A stretch of 64,000 bases of DNA from DASZUK01 sp963745595. GTDB taxonomy: Bacteria; Actinomycetota; Acidimicrobiia; Acidimicrobiales; RAAP-2. Shown one piece after another: positions 40,947 through 49,470 of this stretch; position 1 is the stretch's first letter, and every line of letters begins with the position of its first letter. The DNA is taken from positions 310,001 to 374,000 of the forward strand of contig CAVUYB010000005.1 in assembly GCA_963745595.1 (NCBI GenBank). The letters run 5' to 3'. Position numbers and translations under genes: made by a program. The notes below the pieces were generated by a model that saw only the letters and a list, made by a program, of their open reading frames with translations, did not search any database and was not told the origin of the DNA.

Positions 40947-42722
40947 TCAGCCGCCGAAGGATCGCGCTGTTGCCTGATCGGTTGAGCTGGCGGTCGTCTC
41001 GGACGGGCTGCCCGGACCGGTGCTGCTAGGGCTGCTCGGTCCAGCCACGTCGGACTCGTCCGCCGTTCCGCTCGAGCCGGGCCCGTCGGTCGAAGGCGTC
41101 GCGCCCGTCCCGAGGTTCCCGCCCGCCGACGGCCAGCCGCCCGTCCCCGTCCCCGACGCCGCCCCGGCGCCGGCCGGCGATGTCGAACTGCCGGCCGACC
41201 CCGGCCCCGATCCGGTCCCGTCGGTGCCGGGCGACCAGGGGGAGGTCGTGCCGGTCTGACCAGTGCCCGACGTGCTGCTCGACGAGCTCCCGCTGTCGCC
41301 CGTCGGGCTGGAGCTGCTGGTGCCGGAGCCGTTGGAGCTGTTGCCGGACCCGCCGGACGTCGACCCCGAGCCGGTGGACGGCCAGCCGGCGCCATCACCG
41401 GGCTGGCTCGAACCGCTGCCCTGAGACTGGCCGGTGCCCTGGTCCGAACCGCTGCCCTGGCTCTGGCCGGTGCTGCCAGTTGCACCGTCGCTTTGCGAGC
41501 CCGACGGCGAGCCGTAACCCGATGACGAGCCATAGCCAGACGGCGAGCCAGAACTCGACGGCGAGCCGTAACCCGATGGCGAGCCATAGCCAGACGGCGA
41601 GCCGTAACCCGACGACGAGCGGTACCCCGAGGACCCCGTCGAGCCGGGGCGCTGGTGACTGGTGCCGTATCCGTTGCCGGCGCCCGAACCGGACTGGTGG
41701 CTGGACGACGGCGGGGGTTCGGTGGTGTGGCCGTTGCCGGTCGCTCCCGACCCGGTCCCGCCCTGACGACTGGGTCCGGTACTGGTGGATGTCGGCTGGT
41801 TCGACGGGTACTGGTTGGACCCGGACGACGACGATTTGGATCCCGACGGCGTCGACGATGTGGAAGAGGGGGTCGTGGCCGGCTTGGTCGGCCAGGTCGT
41901 GCTGCCGCCTCGGTGGTTGGCGGCCGGCGTCGTGGTGGTCGACGCGGAACCCGAGGACTGATGTTGGCCGATCCCGGCCGACCAGGAGCTCGATCCGGCG
42001 GCGGACGGGCTGTCACCGTTCGACGAGAGGCAATAGGTCGGGGGGTTCACGGCCGGCCGGCCGGGGCCGTCGGCCTTACTGATCAGGCCACCACCGGCGT
42101 ACAGCGTCTGACAGGCCTGCTGCAGCAGTTGATCTGACTGACCGCCGACCTCGGCCCGCTGTTGGGGGTCGAGCTGGCCGAGCTGGCTGGCGAGGGACTG
42201 CGCAGCTCGGACGGTGGCGGCCCGGGCCGCCGCCGACCCGCTCGTGGTCCGGTCGCCGTGGTCCTCGGTGTCGGCCGGCGCGAGGCCGAGCTGCTGGAGG
42301 TCGTCGTGCAGCGTCGAGGTGGCCTGCCGGGCTGTCGCGACCGCCGGTGAGGCGATGGGCAGGCCCATCTCGTTGGCGACGGTGCGGATCGACCGCGGGA
42401 TCGGCGCACCGGCGGCGAAGGCGACGCCACTGCCGAGGACGAGGGAGCCGAGGACGGTGGACAGCACGACGCCCGGCCGGCGCCACCCGTGGCGGTACCG
42501 CGGCCGGACGACGACCTGGCGAGGCCGGGCCGGACGGGGCGGGACGGGCCGGGGCTGGGGCTGGGGCTGGGGCTCCCACTCGGCCCGGACGGCGGCCCGT
42601 AGAGCCTCGAGCCCGGCGGCCGGCGGTTCGACGACGGCAACGGTGGGGGCGAGCGCCAGCTCGAGACGGGCGAGGAGCGCTTCCTCGGCGTCGGGGCCCG
42701 GGAGGAGGTCGTGGTCAAGCAT
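40947..42722 (-). CDS. Membrane-anchored protein coupled to ECF sigma factor, with giant Ser/Gly-rich exported tail
   Basis: 591 residues. The first 75 residues are cytoplasmic and include an Arg/Pro-rich stretch. One transmembrane helix (VVLSTVLGSLVLGSGVAFAAG, about 85-105) is followed by a short helical exported domain to about residue 215. Nearly 370 residues of Ser/Gly/Thr low complexity then follow, with SGYGSPSGYGSPS repeats (41511-41620). The start overlaps the sigma gene by eight bases, the usual arrangement for an anti-sigma factor, although no zinc anti-sigma motif is visible. The tail may sense or span the cell wall. Its role as anti-sigma is inferred from position. Confidence 0.65.
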   Translation of the reverse strand: MLDHDLLPGPDAEEALLARLELALAPTVAVVEPPAAGLEALRAAVRAEWEPQPQPQPRPVPPRPARPRQVVVRPRYRHGWRRPGVVLSTVLGSLVLGSGVAFAAGAPIPRSIRTVANEMGLPIASPAVATARQATSTLHDDLQQLGLAPADTEDHGDRTTSGSAAARAATVRAAQSLASQLGQLDPQQRAEVGGQSDQLLQQACQTLYAGGGLISKADGPGRPAVNPPTYCLSSNGDSPSAAGSSSWSAGIGQHQSSGSASTTTTPAANHRGGSTTWPTKPATTPSSTSSTPSGSKSSSSGSNQYPSNQPTSTSTGPSRQGGTGSGATGNGHTTEPPPSSSHQSGSGAGNGYGTSHQRPGSTGSSGYRSSSGYGSPSGYGSPSGYGSPSSSGSPSGYGSSSGYGSPSGSQSDGATGSTGQSQGSGSDQGTGQSQGSGSSQPGDGAGWPSTGSGSTSGGSGNSSNGSGTSSSSPTGDSGSSSSSTSGTGQTGTTSPWSPGTDGTGSGPGSAGSSTSPAGAGAASGTGTGGWPSAGGNLGTGATPSTDGPGSSGTADESDVAGPSSPSSTGPGSPSETTASSTDQATARSFGG

Positions 42723-43323
42723 CGTCGCCCTCCATCAACCGCCGGAGGTGCTCGAGGGCCCGGGACTGGGCAGTGCGAACGGCGCCCGGTCGCTTGCCGA
42801 GCACGGCGGCGACCTCGTCGGCGGAGAGCCCGGCGACGACGCGGAGCTCGAGGAGCTCCTGCTCGGCCGGTGAGAGCCGGGCGAACTGCCGACGGACGAG
42901 CTCCTGGTCGTCGGCGAGGACGAGCCCGTCGCCGGGAACCTCCAACGGCTCGGTCCCGGCGGCGACCTGCTGGCCGGCCGCCACCTGACGGCGGCGCCGG
43001 TCAGCCTGGCGGTAGTGCTCGGCGGCGACGTTGCGGGCGATCCCGAAGACCCAGCCGTCGAACCCGGCCTCGCCGAAGCGGAAGTTGTCGATGCCGGCGA
43101 CGGCGCGGGCCATGGTCTCGTTCACCGCGTCGTCGGCATCGTTGGCGCCGACTTTGCGGGCCAGGTAGGCGCGGAGCCGGGGGTAGACGCGGCGGTAGAG
43201 GTTCTCCCAGGCGTCCTCGTCCCCGCGCTGCGCCTCGAGGACCTCGGCCTGCTGGTCGATCGCGACGACGGCACTGTCCTGTGCTTCATCGGGACGCGGC
43301 GCGACGTTACGGATTTTTCTCAC
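42715..43323 (-). CDS. ECF-type RNA polymerase sigma factor
   Basis: 202 residues from GTG 43323, preceded by GGGAG. Region 2 is visible as EDAWENLYRRVYPRLRAYLARKVG and DDAVNETMARAV ... FDGWVFGIARNVAAEHYR. Region 4 appears as FARLSPAEQELLELRVVAGLSADEVAAVLGKRPGAVRTAQSRALEHLRRLM. Regions 1 and 3 are absent, as expected for an extracytoplasmic-function sigma. The coupled membrane protein suggests a cell-envelope stimulus. No matching promoter consensus was identified upstream. Confidence 0.93.
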   Translation of the reverse strand: MRKIRNVAPRPDEAQDSAVVAIDQQAEVLEAQRGDEDAWENLYRRVYPRLRAYLARKVGANDADDAVNETMARAVAGIDNFRFGEAGFDGWVFGIARNVAAEHYRQADRRRRQVAAGQQVAAGTEPLEVPGDGLVLADDQELVRRQFARLSPAEQELLELRVVAGLSADEVAAVLGKRPGAVRTAQSRALEHLRRLMEGDDA

Positions 43324-43632
43324 CTCTTCTCCCGCTCGGAGCCCACGTTAGCGGGGCCGGTCGGCGATGGACAGGGGTGGTCGACGACAATTGCCGTTTG
43401 ACAAGGGATTTCAGGAATTCTTCAAACTTTTCGTAATGCTGGGCCCGGAGTCGTCATGTAAAGGGCAATGGAGGTCAGCCCTATTCGAGCGGCAGTCCGT
43501 CATCGCGGTGACCGACGGGCCGGAAGCTTCGGCGGCGCATAGCGGCAACCACCGGTGGCCGGCCAACTCCGCAGGCTGGCCGCTCCGCTGGCCCCGGGGC
43601 ACTAATCCCAGCCCCGGGGTCAGCGGTATCTC
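43324..43632. other. Intergenic region, no gene seen
   Basis: About 309 bases between the sigma gene and the convergent-side oxidoreductase stop. The part near 43385-43440 is AT-richer (TTGACAAGGGATTTCAGGAATTC) and probably contains the sigma-gene promoter on the minus strand, but no confident -35/-10 pair could be assigned. Confidence 0.5.
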
Positions 43633-44667
43633 TCAACCGACGAGTTCGGCCATCGTTCGGAGGGTGGCGGCGTCACCGCTGACGAGCAGCGTGGTGGCGA
43701 TCGACTCCCGCCACGCGTCGAGGTCGTCGCTGATCTTCTCCTTCGGCCCGACGAGGGCGATGTCCTCGATCATGGCGGTCGGCACGGCCGCCGCGGCGTC
43801 GTCCTTGTGGCCATCGAGGTAGAGCGCCTGGATCTTGGTGGCGGCCTCTTCGTAACCCATACGGGCGAAGACGTCGAAATGGAAGTTCATGTCCTTGGCG
43901 CCCATACCGCCGATGTAGAGGGCCATGAACGGCCGGAAGCCGTCGGCGGCCGCGTCGACGTCGTCGGCGATGACGGTCGGGGCGAAGGCGAGCACCTCGA
44001 AGCTCTCGGCGTTCCGGCGGGCCGCCGGCCGGGCGAACCCCTCGGCCAAGGAGGCCTCGAAGGACTTCATGGCCCGGGGGGAGAAGAAGATCGGGAACCA
44101 GCCGTCGGCGATCTCCGCGGCGAGCGCGACGTTCTTGGGGCCCTCCGCGCCGAGGATGATCGGGATGTCGGGGCGTAGCGGATGGACGATCGACTTCAGC
44201 GGCTTCCCGAGGCCGGTCCCGCCGGGATAGGGGAGCGGGTAGTGGGGGCCGTCGTTCGTCACCGGGCCTTGCCGGGCGAGCACCTGCCGGACGATGTCGA
44301 CGTACTCCCTGGTGCGGGCGAGCGGCTTGGGGAACGGCTGGCCGTACCAGCCCTCGACGACCTGGGGGCCGGAGACGCCGAGCCCGAGGACGAACCGGCC
44401 GCCGGAGAGGTGGTCCATCGTCTGGGCGGCCATCGCCATCGCCGTCGGGGTCCGGGCGGAGAGCTGGCAGAGGGACGTCCCGAGCCGGACCCGAGAGGTC
44501 TGCGATCCCCACCAGGCGAGCGGGGTCAGGGCGTCGGAGCCGTACGACTCGGCCGTCCAGACCGAGTCGAAGCCGAGCCGCTCGGCCTCGACGGCCAGCT
44601 CGACCGCGTTCGGCGGTGGCCCGGCGCCCCAATAGCCGAGTTGCAGGCCGATCTTCATGTCCTTCAT
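43633..44667 (-). CDS. F420-dependent LLM-class oxidoreductase (Rv3520c-like)
   Basis: 344 residues from ATG 44667, with GGAGG seven bases before it (ATG 44658 is a possible second start). The TIM-barrel luciferase-like family is plain: KIGLQLGYWGAGPP, ESYGSDALTPLAWWGS, RLGTSLCQLSARTPTAMAMAA, GVSGPQVVEGWYGQPFPKP and LGAEGPKNVALAAEIADGW. This pattern closely recalls mycobacterial Rv3520c, which lies in the KstR sterol regulon. It is the third gene of an operon headed by CYP125. The substrate is unproven; a sterol intermediate is likely. Confidence 0.87.
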   Translation of the reverse strand: MKDMKIGLQLGYWGAGPPPNAVELAVEAERLGFDSVWTAESYGSDALTPLAWWGSQTSRVRLGTSLCQLSARTPTAMAMAAQTMDHLSGGRFVLGLGVSGPQVVEGWYGQPFPKPLARTREYVDIVRQVLARQGPVTNDGPHYPLPYPGGTGLGKPLKSIVHPLRPDIPIILGAEGPKNVALAAEIADGWFPIFFSPRAMKSFEASLAEGFARPAARRNAESFEVLAFAPTVIADDVDAAADGFRPFMALYIGGMGAKDMNFHFDVFARMGYEEAATKIQALYLDGHKDDAAAAVPTAMIEDIALVGPKEKISDDLDAWRESIATTLLVSGDAATLRTMAELVG

Positions 44668-44707
44668 GGGGTGTCCTCCACGGGTCGACCCGGCAGGGCG
44701 CCGGCCG

Positions 44708-44770
44708 GACCACCTCGGCGGTGGGTCAGACCATCTCGGTGATGGGTCAGACCATTTTGGCGATGATGTG
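44708..44770 (-). repeat. Three 21-bp units repeating the 3' end of a gene, stop codon included
   Basis: Units 44708-44728, 44729-44749 and 44750-44770 follow the pattern GACCATCTCGGTGATGGGTCA. Read on the minus strand in the gene's frame they give IIAKMV-stop, PITEMV-stop and PTAEVV. The present stop is at the end of the middle unit, so the tandem copies lie just past the oxidoreductase C-terminus. Confidence 0.75.
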
Positions 44771-45640
44771 CTCGGCGAACCACTCGCAAGCGCCGATGCG
44801 GGCGGCGAGGACCTCGTCGGGCGACGCGCCGGCCGGGGTCGGCGCGAACATCCAGGGGGCGCAGACCATGTCGGTCACGCCGGCGTCCTCGAACCGTCGG
44901 TAGAGGTCCGGGTCGGGCCGCTCGGCCAGCGAGAGGTACGTGACGAACGGCTCGTCGAGCCGCCCGGCCTTGGCGAGCGCCTTGCGGAGGCTGTCGAGAT
45001 GGGTCCACGCCTCGGCCTCGCTGTAGGCGCCGGCGGCGATCCAGCCGTCGCAGAGCGAGGCGGCCCGACGCAGCGCCACCGGGGAGTGGCCGCCGCCGAG
45101 GATCGGCACCGGCTCGGTCGGGGCCGGCTGCATCTGGCAGGCCGGGACGTCGTAGTACTGCCCGTGGTACTCGACCCAGCCGTCCTGCCAGAGGGCGCGG
45201 AGAGCGGGGATCATCTCGTCGAGCCGCTTGCCGCGGGTCGAGAAGTCCTGGCCGGTCTGGACGAACTCCTCCTCGCACCAGCCGACGCCGACGCCGAGGC
45301 GGATCCGGTTGCCGGAGAGCACCGCGGTCGTCCCGACCGATTTGGCGACGGTGATGAGGTCCCGGGCCGGGGCGACGTAGACGCCGGTCGTGAACGTGAC
45401 GTGTTTCGTCACGGTGGCGAGGCCGGCGCACAGGCACATCGGGTCGGGCCACGCGGTGTCCTTCTCCCACCCCGGTGCGCCGTCGGCCTGGACGGAGTAC
45501 GTGTAGCGCGACGCCAGGTCGCGGGGGTTGAACAGGTGGTCCGAGAGGTACATGCCGGCGTAGCCGAGCTCGTCGGAGGCGACGGTCAACGGCACGGCCT
45601 GGTCGACGGGGAGGAAGCTGAGGGCTTGGTGGAAGCGCAT
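44747..45640 (-). CDS. F420-dependent LLM-class oxidoreductase
   Basis: 297 residues. It belongs to the luciferase-like F420 family (subgroup TIGR03619-like): RFHQALSFLPVDQAVPLTVASDELGYAGMYLSDHLF, TFTTGVYVAPARDLITVAKSVGT, RIRLGVGVGWCEEEF and PVPILGGGHSPVALRRAA. It starts 17 bases after the CYP125-like stop, so it is cotranscribed. Substrate unknown; the context suggests a sterol-derived ketone or enone reduction or oxidation with F420. The 3' end carries tandem 21-bp copies. Confidence 0.85.
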   Translation of the reverse strand: MRFHQALSFLPVDQAVPLTVASDELGYAGMYLSDHLFNPRDLASRYTYSVQADGAPGWEKDTAWPDPMCLCAGLATVTKHVTFTTGVYVAPARDLITVAKSVGTTAVLSGNRIRLGVGVGWCEEEFVQTGQDFSTRGKRLDEMIPALRALWQDGWVEYHGQYYDVPACQMQPAPTEPVPILGGGHSPVALRRAASLCDGWIAAGAYSEAEAWTHLDSLRKALAKAGRLDEPFVTYLSLAERPDPDLYRRFEDAGVTDMVCAPWMFAPTPAGASPDEVLAARIGACEWFAEHIIAKMV

Positions 45641-45657
45641 GACGGTCGTCCGGGCGG

Positions 45658-46971
45658 TCAGCTGGCCAGCGGGGCGGCGGGCGTGAAGGCGACCGGCAGG
45701 TGCTTCGTGCCGTTGATGAAGTTGGACTGCAGCCGCTGGATCTCGCCGTCGAGGCGGATGTCGGGCAGCCGCTCGAGCAGCCGGTCGAACATGACGGTGA
45801 TCTCCATCCGGGCCAGGTTGGCCCCTAGGCAGAAGTGCGGACCGCCACCGCCGAAGGCGATGTGGTTGTTCGGGGTTCGGCCGACGTCGAAGGCGTCCGA
45901 GTCACTGAAGACCTGCTCGTCGCGGTTGGCGGAGATGTGCCAGAAGACGACCTTGTCGCCCTCTTCGATCTCGTGGTCACCGATGTGCCAGTCCATCGTC
46001 GCGGTCCGCCGGAAGTGCATGACCGGCGTGACGAAGCGGAGCATCTCTTCGACCGCGAACGGCAGCAACGACCGGTCGCGTCGGAGCCGCTCCCACTGGT
46101 CGGGGTGGGCGAAGAACGTCGCCATCGCCCCGGACATCAGGTTCCGGGTGGTCTCGTTGCCGGCGACGATGAGGAGGAGGAAGAAGAGGTCGATCTCCAT
46201 CTGGTCGAGCTTCTCGCCGTCGACCTCCGCGTCGAGGAGAACGGAGACGACGTCCGTCGCGGCCGCCGCGCCGTCCTGGCGGGCGCTGCGGCGGCGGGCC
46301 GACAGCTCGTCGGCGTAGGCGTAGACCTGCATCGCGGCCTCGCCGGCCGCCTCCTGGCTGATCTGGTACTCGGGGTCGTCCGAGCCGATCATCCGGTTCG
46401 ACCAGTCGAAGACTTGGCGCCGGTCTTCTTGGGGGACGCCGAGGATCTCGGCGATGACGAGCAGCGGCAGCTCGGCCGCGATCTCCTCGACGAAGTCGGC
46501 GGTGCCGCGCTCGGAGACCGCGTCGATGATGCCGTCGGCGTAGTCGACGATCCGCATCTCGAGGTCACGGACCATCTTCGGCGTGAACCCCTTGTTGACG
46601 AGCCGCCGGTACCGGGTGTGCATCGGCGGGTCCATGTTCAGCATCATCAGCCGCTGCTGCTCGAGACCGGTCTGGTCCATGTCGTGGAAGAGGGCGCCGC
46701 CGCGGTACGACGAGAAATGCTCGTAGTCGCGGTTGATCGTGACGCAGTCGTCGTAGCCGGTGACGCACCAGAACCCCTCCCGGGGTGCCCCCGGCTGAGG
46801 GTGCCAGAACACCGGGGCTTCCCGGCGGAGCTGACGGAACCACTCGTGCGGGACGTGGTCGACGAAGTTGCGGCCATCATTCAGATCGATGGCCGTCAGG
46901 TCGACGGTGCTCAGATCGATGGCGCTCTGGTCGACGGAGCCGGAGTCGACGGTCTGTCGGTCGCTCTCCAC
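45658..46971 (-). CDS. cyp125: Cytochrome P450, CYP125-like steroid C26 monooxygenase
   Basis: 437 residues from GTG 46971, chosen for the strong GGAGGG four bases upstream; an upstream in-frame extension is possible but unlikely. P450 hallmarks are AGNETTR in the I-helix, EEMLRFVTPVMHFRRTA (ExxR), and FGGGGPHFCLGANLAR with haem ligand C381. LMMLNMDPPMHTRYRRLVNKGFTP and GVPQEDRRQVFDWSNRMIG strongly recall CYP125, which oxidises the C26 methyl of cholesterol/cholestenone. The first 30 residues contain SAIDLSTVDLTAIDL repeats not seen in CYP125. It heads a three-gene operon with two F420 oxidoreductases and has a KstR-like box 62 bases upstream. Confidence 0.88.
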   Translation of the reverse strand: MESDRQTVDSGSVDQSAIDLSTVDLTAIDLNDGRNFVDHVPHEWFRQLRREAPVFWHPQPGAPREGFWCVTGYDDCVTINRDYEHFSSYRGGALFHDMDQTGLEQQRLMMLNMDPPMHTRYRRLVNKGFTPKMVRDLEMRIVDYADGIIDAVSERGTADFVEEIAAELPLLVIAEILGVPQEDRRQVFDWSNRMIGSDDPEYQISQEAAGEAAMQVYAYADELSARRRSARQDGAAAATDVVSVLLDAEVDGEKLDQMEIDLFFLLLIVAGNETTRNLMSGAMATFFAHPDQWERLRRDRSLLPFAVEEMLRFVTPVMHFRRTATMDWHIGDHEIEEGDKVVFWHISANRDEQVFSDSDAFDVGRTPNNHIAFGGGGPHFCLGANLARMEITVMFDRLLERLPDIRLDGEIQRLQSNFINGTKHLPVAFTPAAPLAS

Positions 46972-47033
46972 GGTTCCCTCCCCCCGCCTGGTTCCGGACG
47001 ATCGTCTGTCGGTCGCCGCGAACCGTTTACTTC

Positions 47034-47047
47034 TAGAACACGTATCA
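47034..47047. promoter_or_regulatory. KstR-type operator for the P450 operon (one mismatch)
   Basis: TAGAACACGTATCA agrees with TnnAACnnGTTnnA except GTA for GTT. It lies 62 bases upstream of the P450 GTG start on the minus strand. Confidence 0.6.
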
Positions 47048-47168
47048 ATCACCATCATAGGCGCATCGCCCGCGGCGCCGACGGGGGCGACCTGGGCTTC
47101 GTGGGCCAAGCTTCGGACGGCGGGACTGGGCTCGGTCGGCCACCGGATGCGGCCCGGGAGGCCATTTC

Positions 47169-47182
47169 GAGAACGTGTTACA
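47169..47182. promoter_or_regulatory. KstR-type operator for the igr-like operon (one mismatch)
   Basis: GAGAACGTGTTACA agrees with TnnAACnnGTTnnA except the first T. It lies 67 bases upstream of ATG 47250. Two separate boxes in one divergent gap suggest each promoter has its own operator. Confidence 0.65.
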
Positions 47183-47249
47183 GTTTCTGCCCGGCCGGCC
47201 TGGACCTCCTGGGACCGGCATGCGGGGGCCGAAAAGGGCGGGCGCAGCG

Positions 47250-48428
47250 ATGTTCCTCGAGGAAAGCGCAGAGCAGGAGCAGCTCCGTGCCGAGCTGCGC
47301 AGCTACTACGCCAGCCTGCTGACCGACGACGTCCGGGCGGCGTTGGACGGCGAGGGCGACGGCGGGTCGGTCTGGCGCCAGGTGGTGCGGACGATCGGCA
47401 AGGACGGCTGGCTCGGCATCGGCTGGCCGACGGAGTACGGCGGTCAGGGCCGGCCGGCGACGGACCAGTTCATCTTCTTCGACGAGACGCGCCGCGCCGG
47501 TGCGCCGTTCCCGTTCGTCACGGTCAACACGGTCGGGCCGACGATCATGCGGTTCGGGACGGAGGAGCAGAAGCAGTTCTTCCTCCCGGGCATCCTCTCG
47601 GGCGAGATCAACTTCGCCATCGGTTACACGGAGCCGGAGGCCGGTACCGACCTGGCATCGCTGCGCACGCGGGCGTTGCGGGACGGTGACGAGTACGTCG
47701 TCAACGGGGCGAAGATCTTCACGAGCGGCGCGGACAACGCGGACTACGTCTGGCTGGCGACCCGCACGGACCCGGACGCGCCGAAGCACAAGGGCATCTC
47801 GATCCTCTGCGTGCCGACGTCGGCGCCGGGGTTCCAGTGGCACCTCATCAACACGGTCGGTGGCAACACGACGACGGCGACGTTCTACGAGGACGTCCGG
47901 GTGCCGGTGACCAACCGGGTCGGCGAGGAGAACGAGGGCTGGCGGATGATCACGAACCAGCTCAACCACGAGCGGGTCGGGCTGGCCGCCTGGAGCGGCC
48001 TGGCGATGCTGCTGTTCGACCAGGTGGCGGCCTGGGCGGCGGCGGAGCCGACGGACGACGGCCGGCGGGTGATCGACCAGTCGTGGGTCCAGCTCGATCT
48101 GGCCCGGGCGGAGGCCGAGCTGGAGGCGATGCGCCTGCTCAACTGGCGGATGGCCGGCTCGGTGGCCGCGGACAGGTTGACGGCGGCGGAGTCGTCGTCG
48201 ATCAAGGTGTTCGGCACGGAGCGGACGCTCGAGATCTTCCGCCTGCTGCTCGGCATCGTCGGGGCGGCCGGGTACCTGCGGCCGGGATCGCCGGGGGCGG
48301 TGCTCGGTGGCCGGTTGGAGGCGTCGGCTCGGCAGGCGCAGATCAACACGTTCGGGGGTGGCGTGAACGAGGTGCAGCGAGAGATCGTGGCGATGGCCGG
48401 GCTGGGCATGCGACGGGGGGCCCGATGA
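47250..48428 (+). CDS. Acyl-CoA dehydrogenase, FadE29-type alpha subunit (ChsE2-like)
   Basis: 392 residues from ATG 47250. It shows LGIGWPTEYGGQGRPATDQF, IGYTEPEAGTDLASLRTRAL, FYEDVRVPVTNRVGEENEGW, TNQLNHERVGL and TFGGGVNEVQREIVA. It is clearly paralogous to the gene at 37294. In the mycobacterial igr operon FadE28-FadE29 (ChsE1-ChsE2) dehydrogenates 3-oxo-4-pregnene-20-carboxyl-CoA. The smaller partner (49471) is two genes downstream, separated by a chsH2-like gene as part of the same overlapping operon. Confidence 0.87.
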   Translation: MFLEESAEQEQLRAELRSYYASLLTDDVRAALDGEGDGGSVWRQVVRTIGKDGWLGIGWPTEYGGQGRPATDQFIFFDETRRAGAPFPFVTVNTVGPTIMRFGTEEQKQFFLPGILSGEINFAIGYTEPEAGTDLASLRTRALRDGDEYVVNGAKIFTSGADNADYVWLATRTDPDAPKHKGISILCVPTSAPGFQWHLINTVGGNTTTATFYEDVRVPVTNRVGEENEGWRMITNQLNHERVGLAAWSGLAMLLFDQVAAWAAAEPTDDGRRVIDQSWVQLDLARAEAELEAMRLLNWRMAGSVAADRLTAAESSSIKVFGTERTLEIFRLLLGIVGAAGYLRPGSPGAVLGGRLEASARQAQINTFGGGVNEVQREIVAMAGLGMRRGAR

Positions 48429-49468
48429 CGGACGAGTACCCGGACCACAGTGCCGAGCTGGCCGCGCTGGTCGGCCAGTCGGCCGGCGAGCCGAACCTGT
48501 CGCCGCACCCGGTCAACGAGCCGATGATCCGCCACTGGATCGAGGCGATGGGTGACGAGAACCCGGTCTACGTCGACGTCGACGCGGCCCGGGCGGCCGG
48601 GCTGGACGGGATCGCCGCCCCGGCGACGATGCTCCAGGCATGGATCATGCGCGGGCTGCGGGCCAGCCTGGAGGTCGAGGTGGCCCGGGCCGAGGGGCGG
48701 TCGACCGGGGACTCGGCGACGGACCGGATGATGTCGCTGCTCGACGACGAGGGCATGACGTCGGTGGTGGCGACGAACTCCGACCAGACGTACGACCGGC
48801 CGCTCGTGGTCGGCGACCGGGTGGTGATGACGTCGGTCATCGAGTCGGTCTCCGACGTCAAGACGACCGGCCTCGGCGTCGGCCGGTTCATGACGAGCCG
48901 GCTGGATTTCCTGGCGGTGCCGGACGATTCGATCGGTCCCGACGAGACGCCCGAGGCGATCGTCGCCCGGGGCGAGCCGGTGGCGACGATGCGGTTCCGC
49001 ATCTTGAAGTACCGGCCGAAGGCGTCCGCGCCTACCGCCGACGAGGCGCCGGCACCCCGGCCGAAGCGGCCCCGGCCGGCGATCACCGAGGACATCGCGT
49101 TCTGGTTCGAGGGGGCCCGCCAGCACCAGCTGCTCATCCAGCGGTGCACCAGCTGCGGGGAGCTGCGGCACCCACCGCTGCCGGCGTGCGCGCACTGCCG
49201 ATCGTTCGACTGGGACACCGTCGAAGCGTCCGGCCGGGGCGAGATCTACAGCTTCGTGGTCGTCCACTACCCGCAGATCCCGGCGTTCGACTACCCGCTG
49301 CCGATCGGGCTGATCGAGCTGGAGGAGGGGACCCGGCTGATCGCCGACCTCGACGGCCTGGACCCGGCCGAGTGGCGGGTCGGCCTGCCGGTCGTCGCCC
49401 ATTTCGTGGACTACGACGACGAGCTCTCCCTGCCGGTGTTCCGCCCGGCCGACGAGGGGGGCAACTGA
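48425..49468 (+). CDS. chsH2: MaoC-like hydratase fused to DUF35 OB-fold (ChsH2-like)
   Basis: 347 residues from ATG 48425, overlapping the previous stop (ATGA). Residues about 25-200 are a hotdog-fold MaoC-like domain (PMIRHWIEAMGDENPVYVD ... PATMLQAWIM). Residues about 220-345 are a DUF35 unit with a zinc rubredoxin-like knuckle CTSCGELRHPPLPAC..C and an OB fold. This is the architecture of ChsH2. ChsH1-ChsH2 hydrates the C17 side-chain enoyl-CoA, and the DUF35 part binds the aldolase Ltp2 so that the unstable product is handed on. Both partners are encoded downstream. Confidence 0.9.
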   Translation: MTDEYPDHSAELAALVGQSAGEPNLSPHPVNEPMIRHWIEAMGDENPVYVDVDAARAAGLDGIAAPATMLQAWIMRGLRASLEVEVARAEGRSTGDSATDRMMSLLDDEGMTSVVATNSDQTYDRPLVVGDRVVMTSVIESVSDVKTTGLGVGRFMTSRLDFLAVPDDSIGPDETPEAIVARGEPVATMRFRILKYRPKASAPTADEAPAPRPKRPRPAITEDIAFWFEGARQHQLLIQRCTSCGELRHPPLPACAHCRSFDWDTVEASGRGEIYSFVVVHYPQIPAFDYPLPIGLIELEEGTRLIADLDGLDPAEWRVGLPVVAHFVDYDDELSLPVFRPADEGGN

Positions 49469-49470
49469 TC

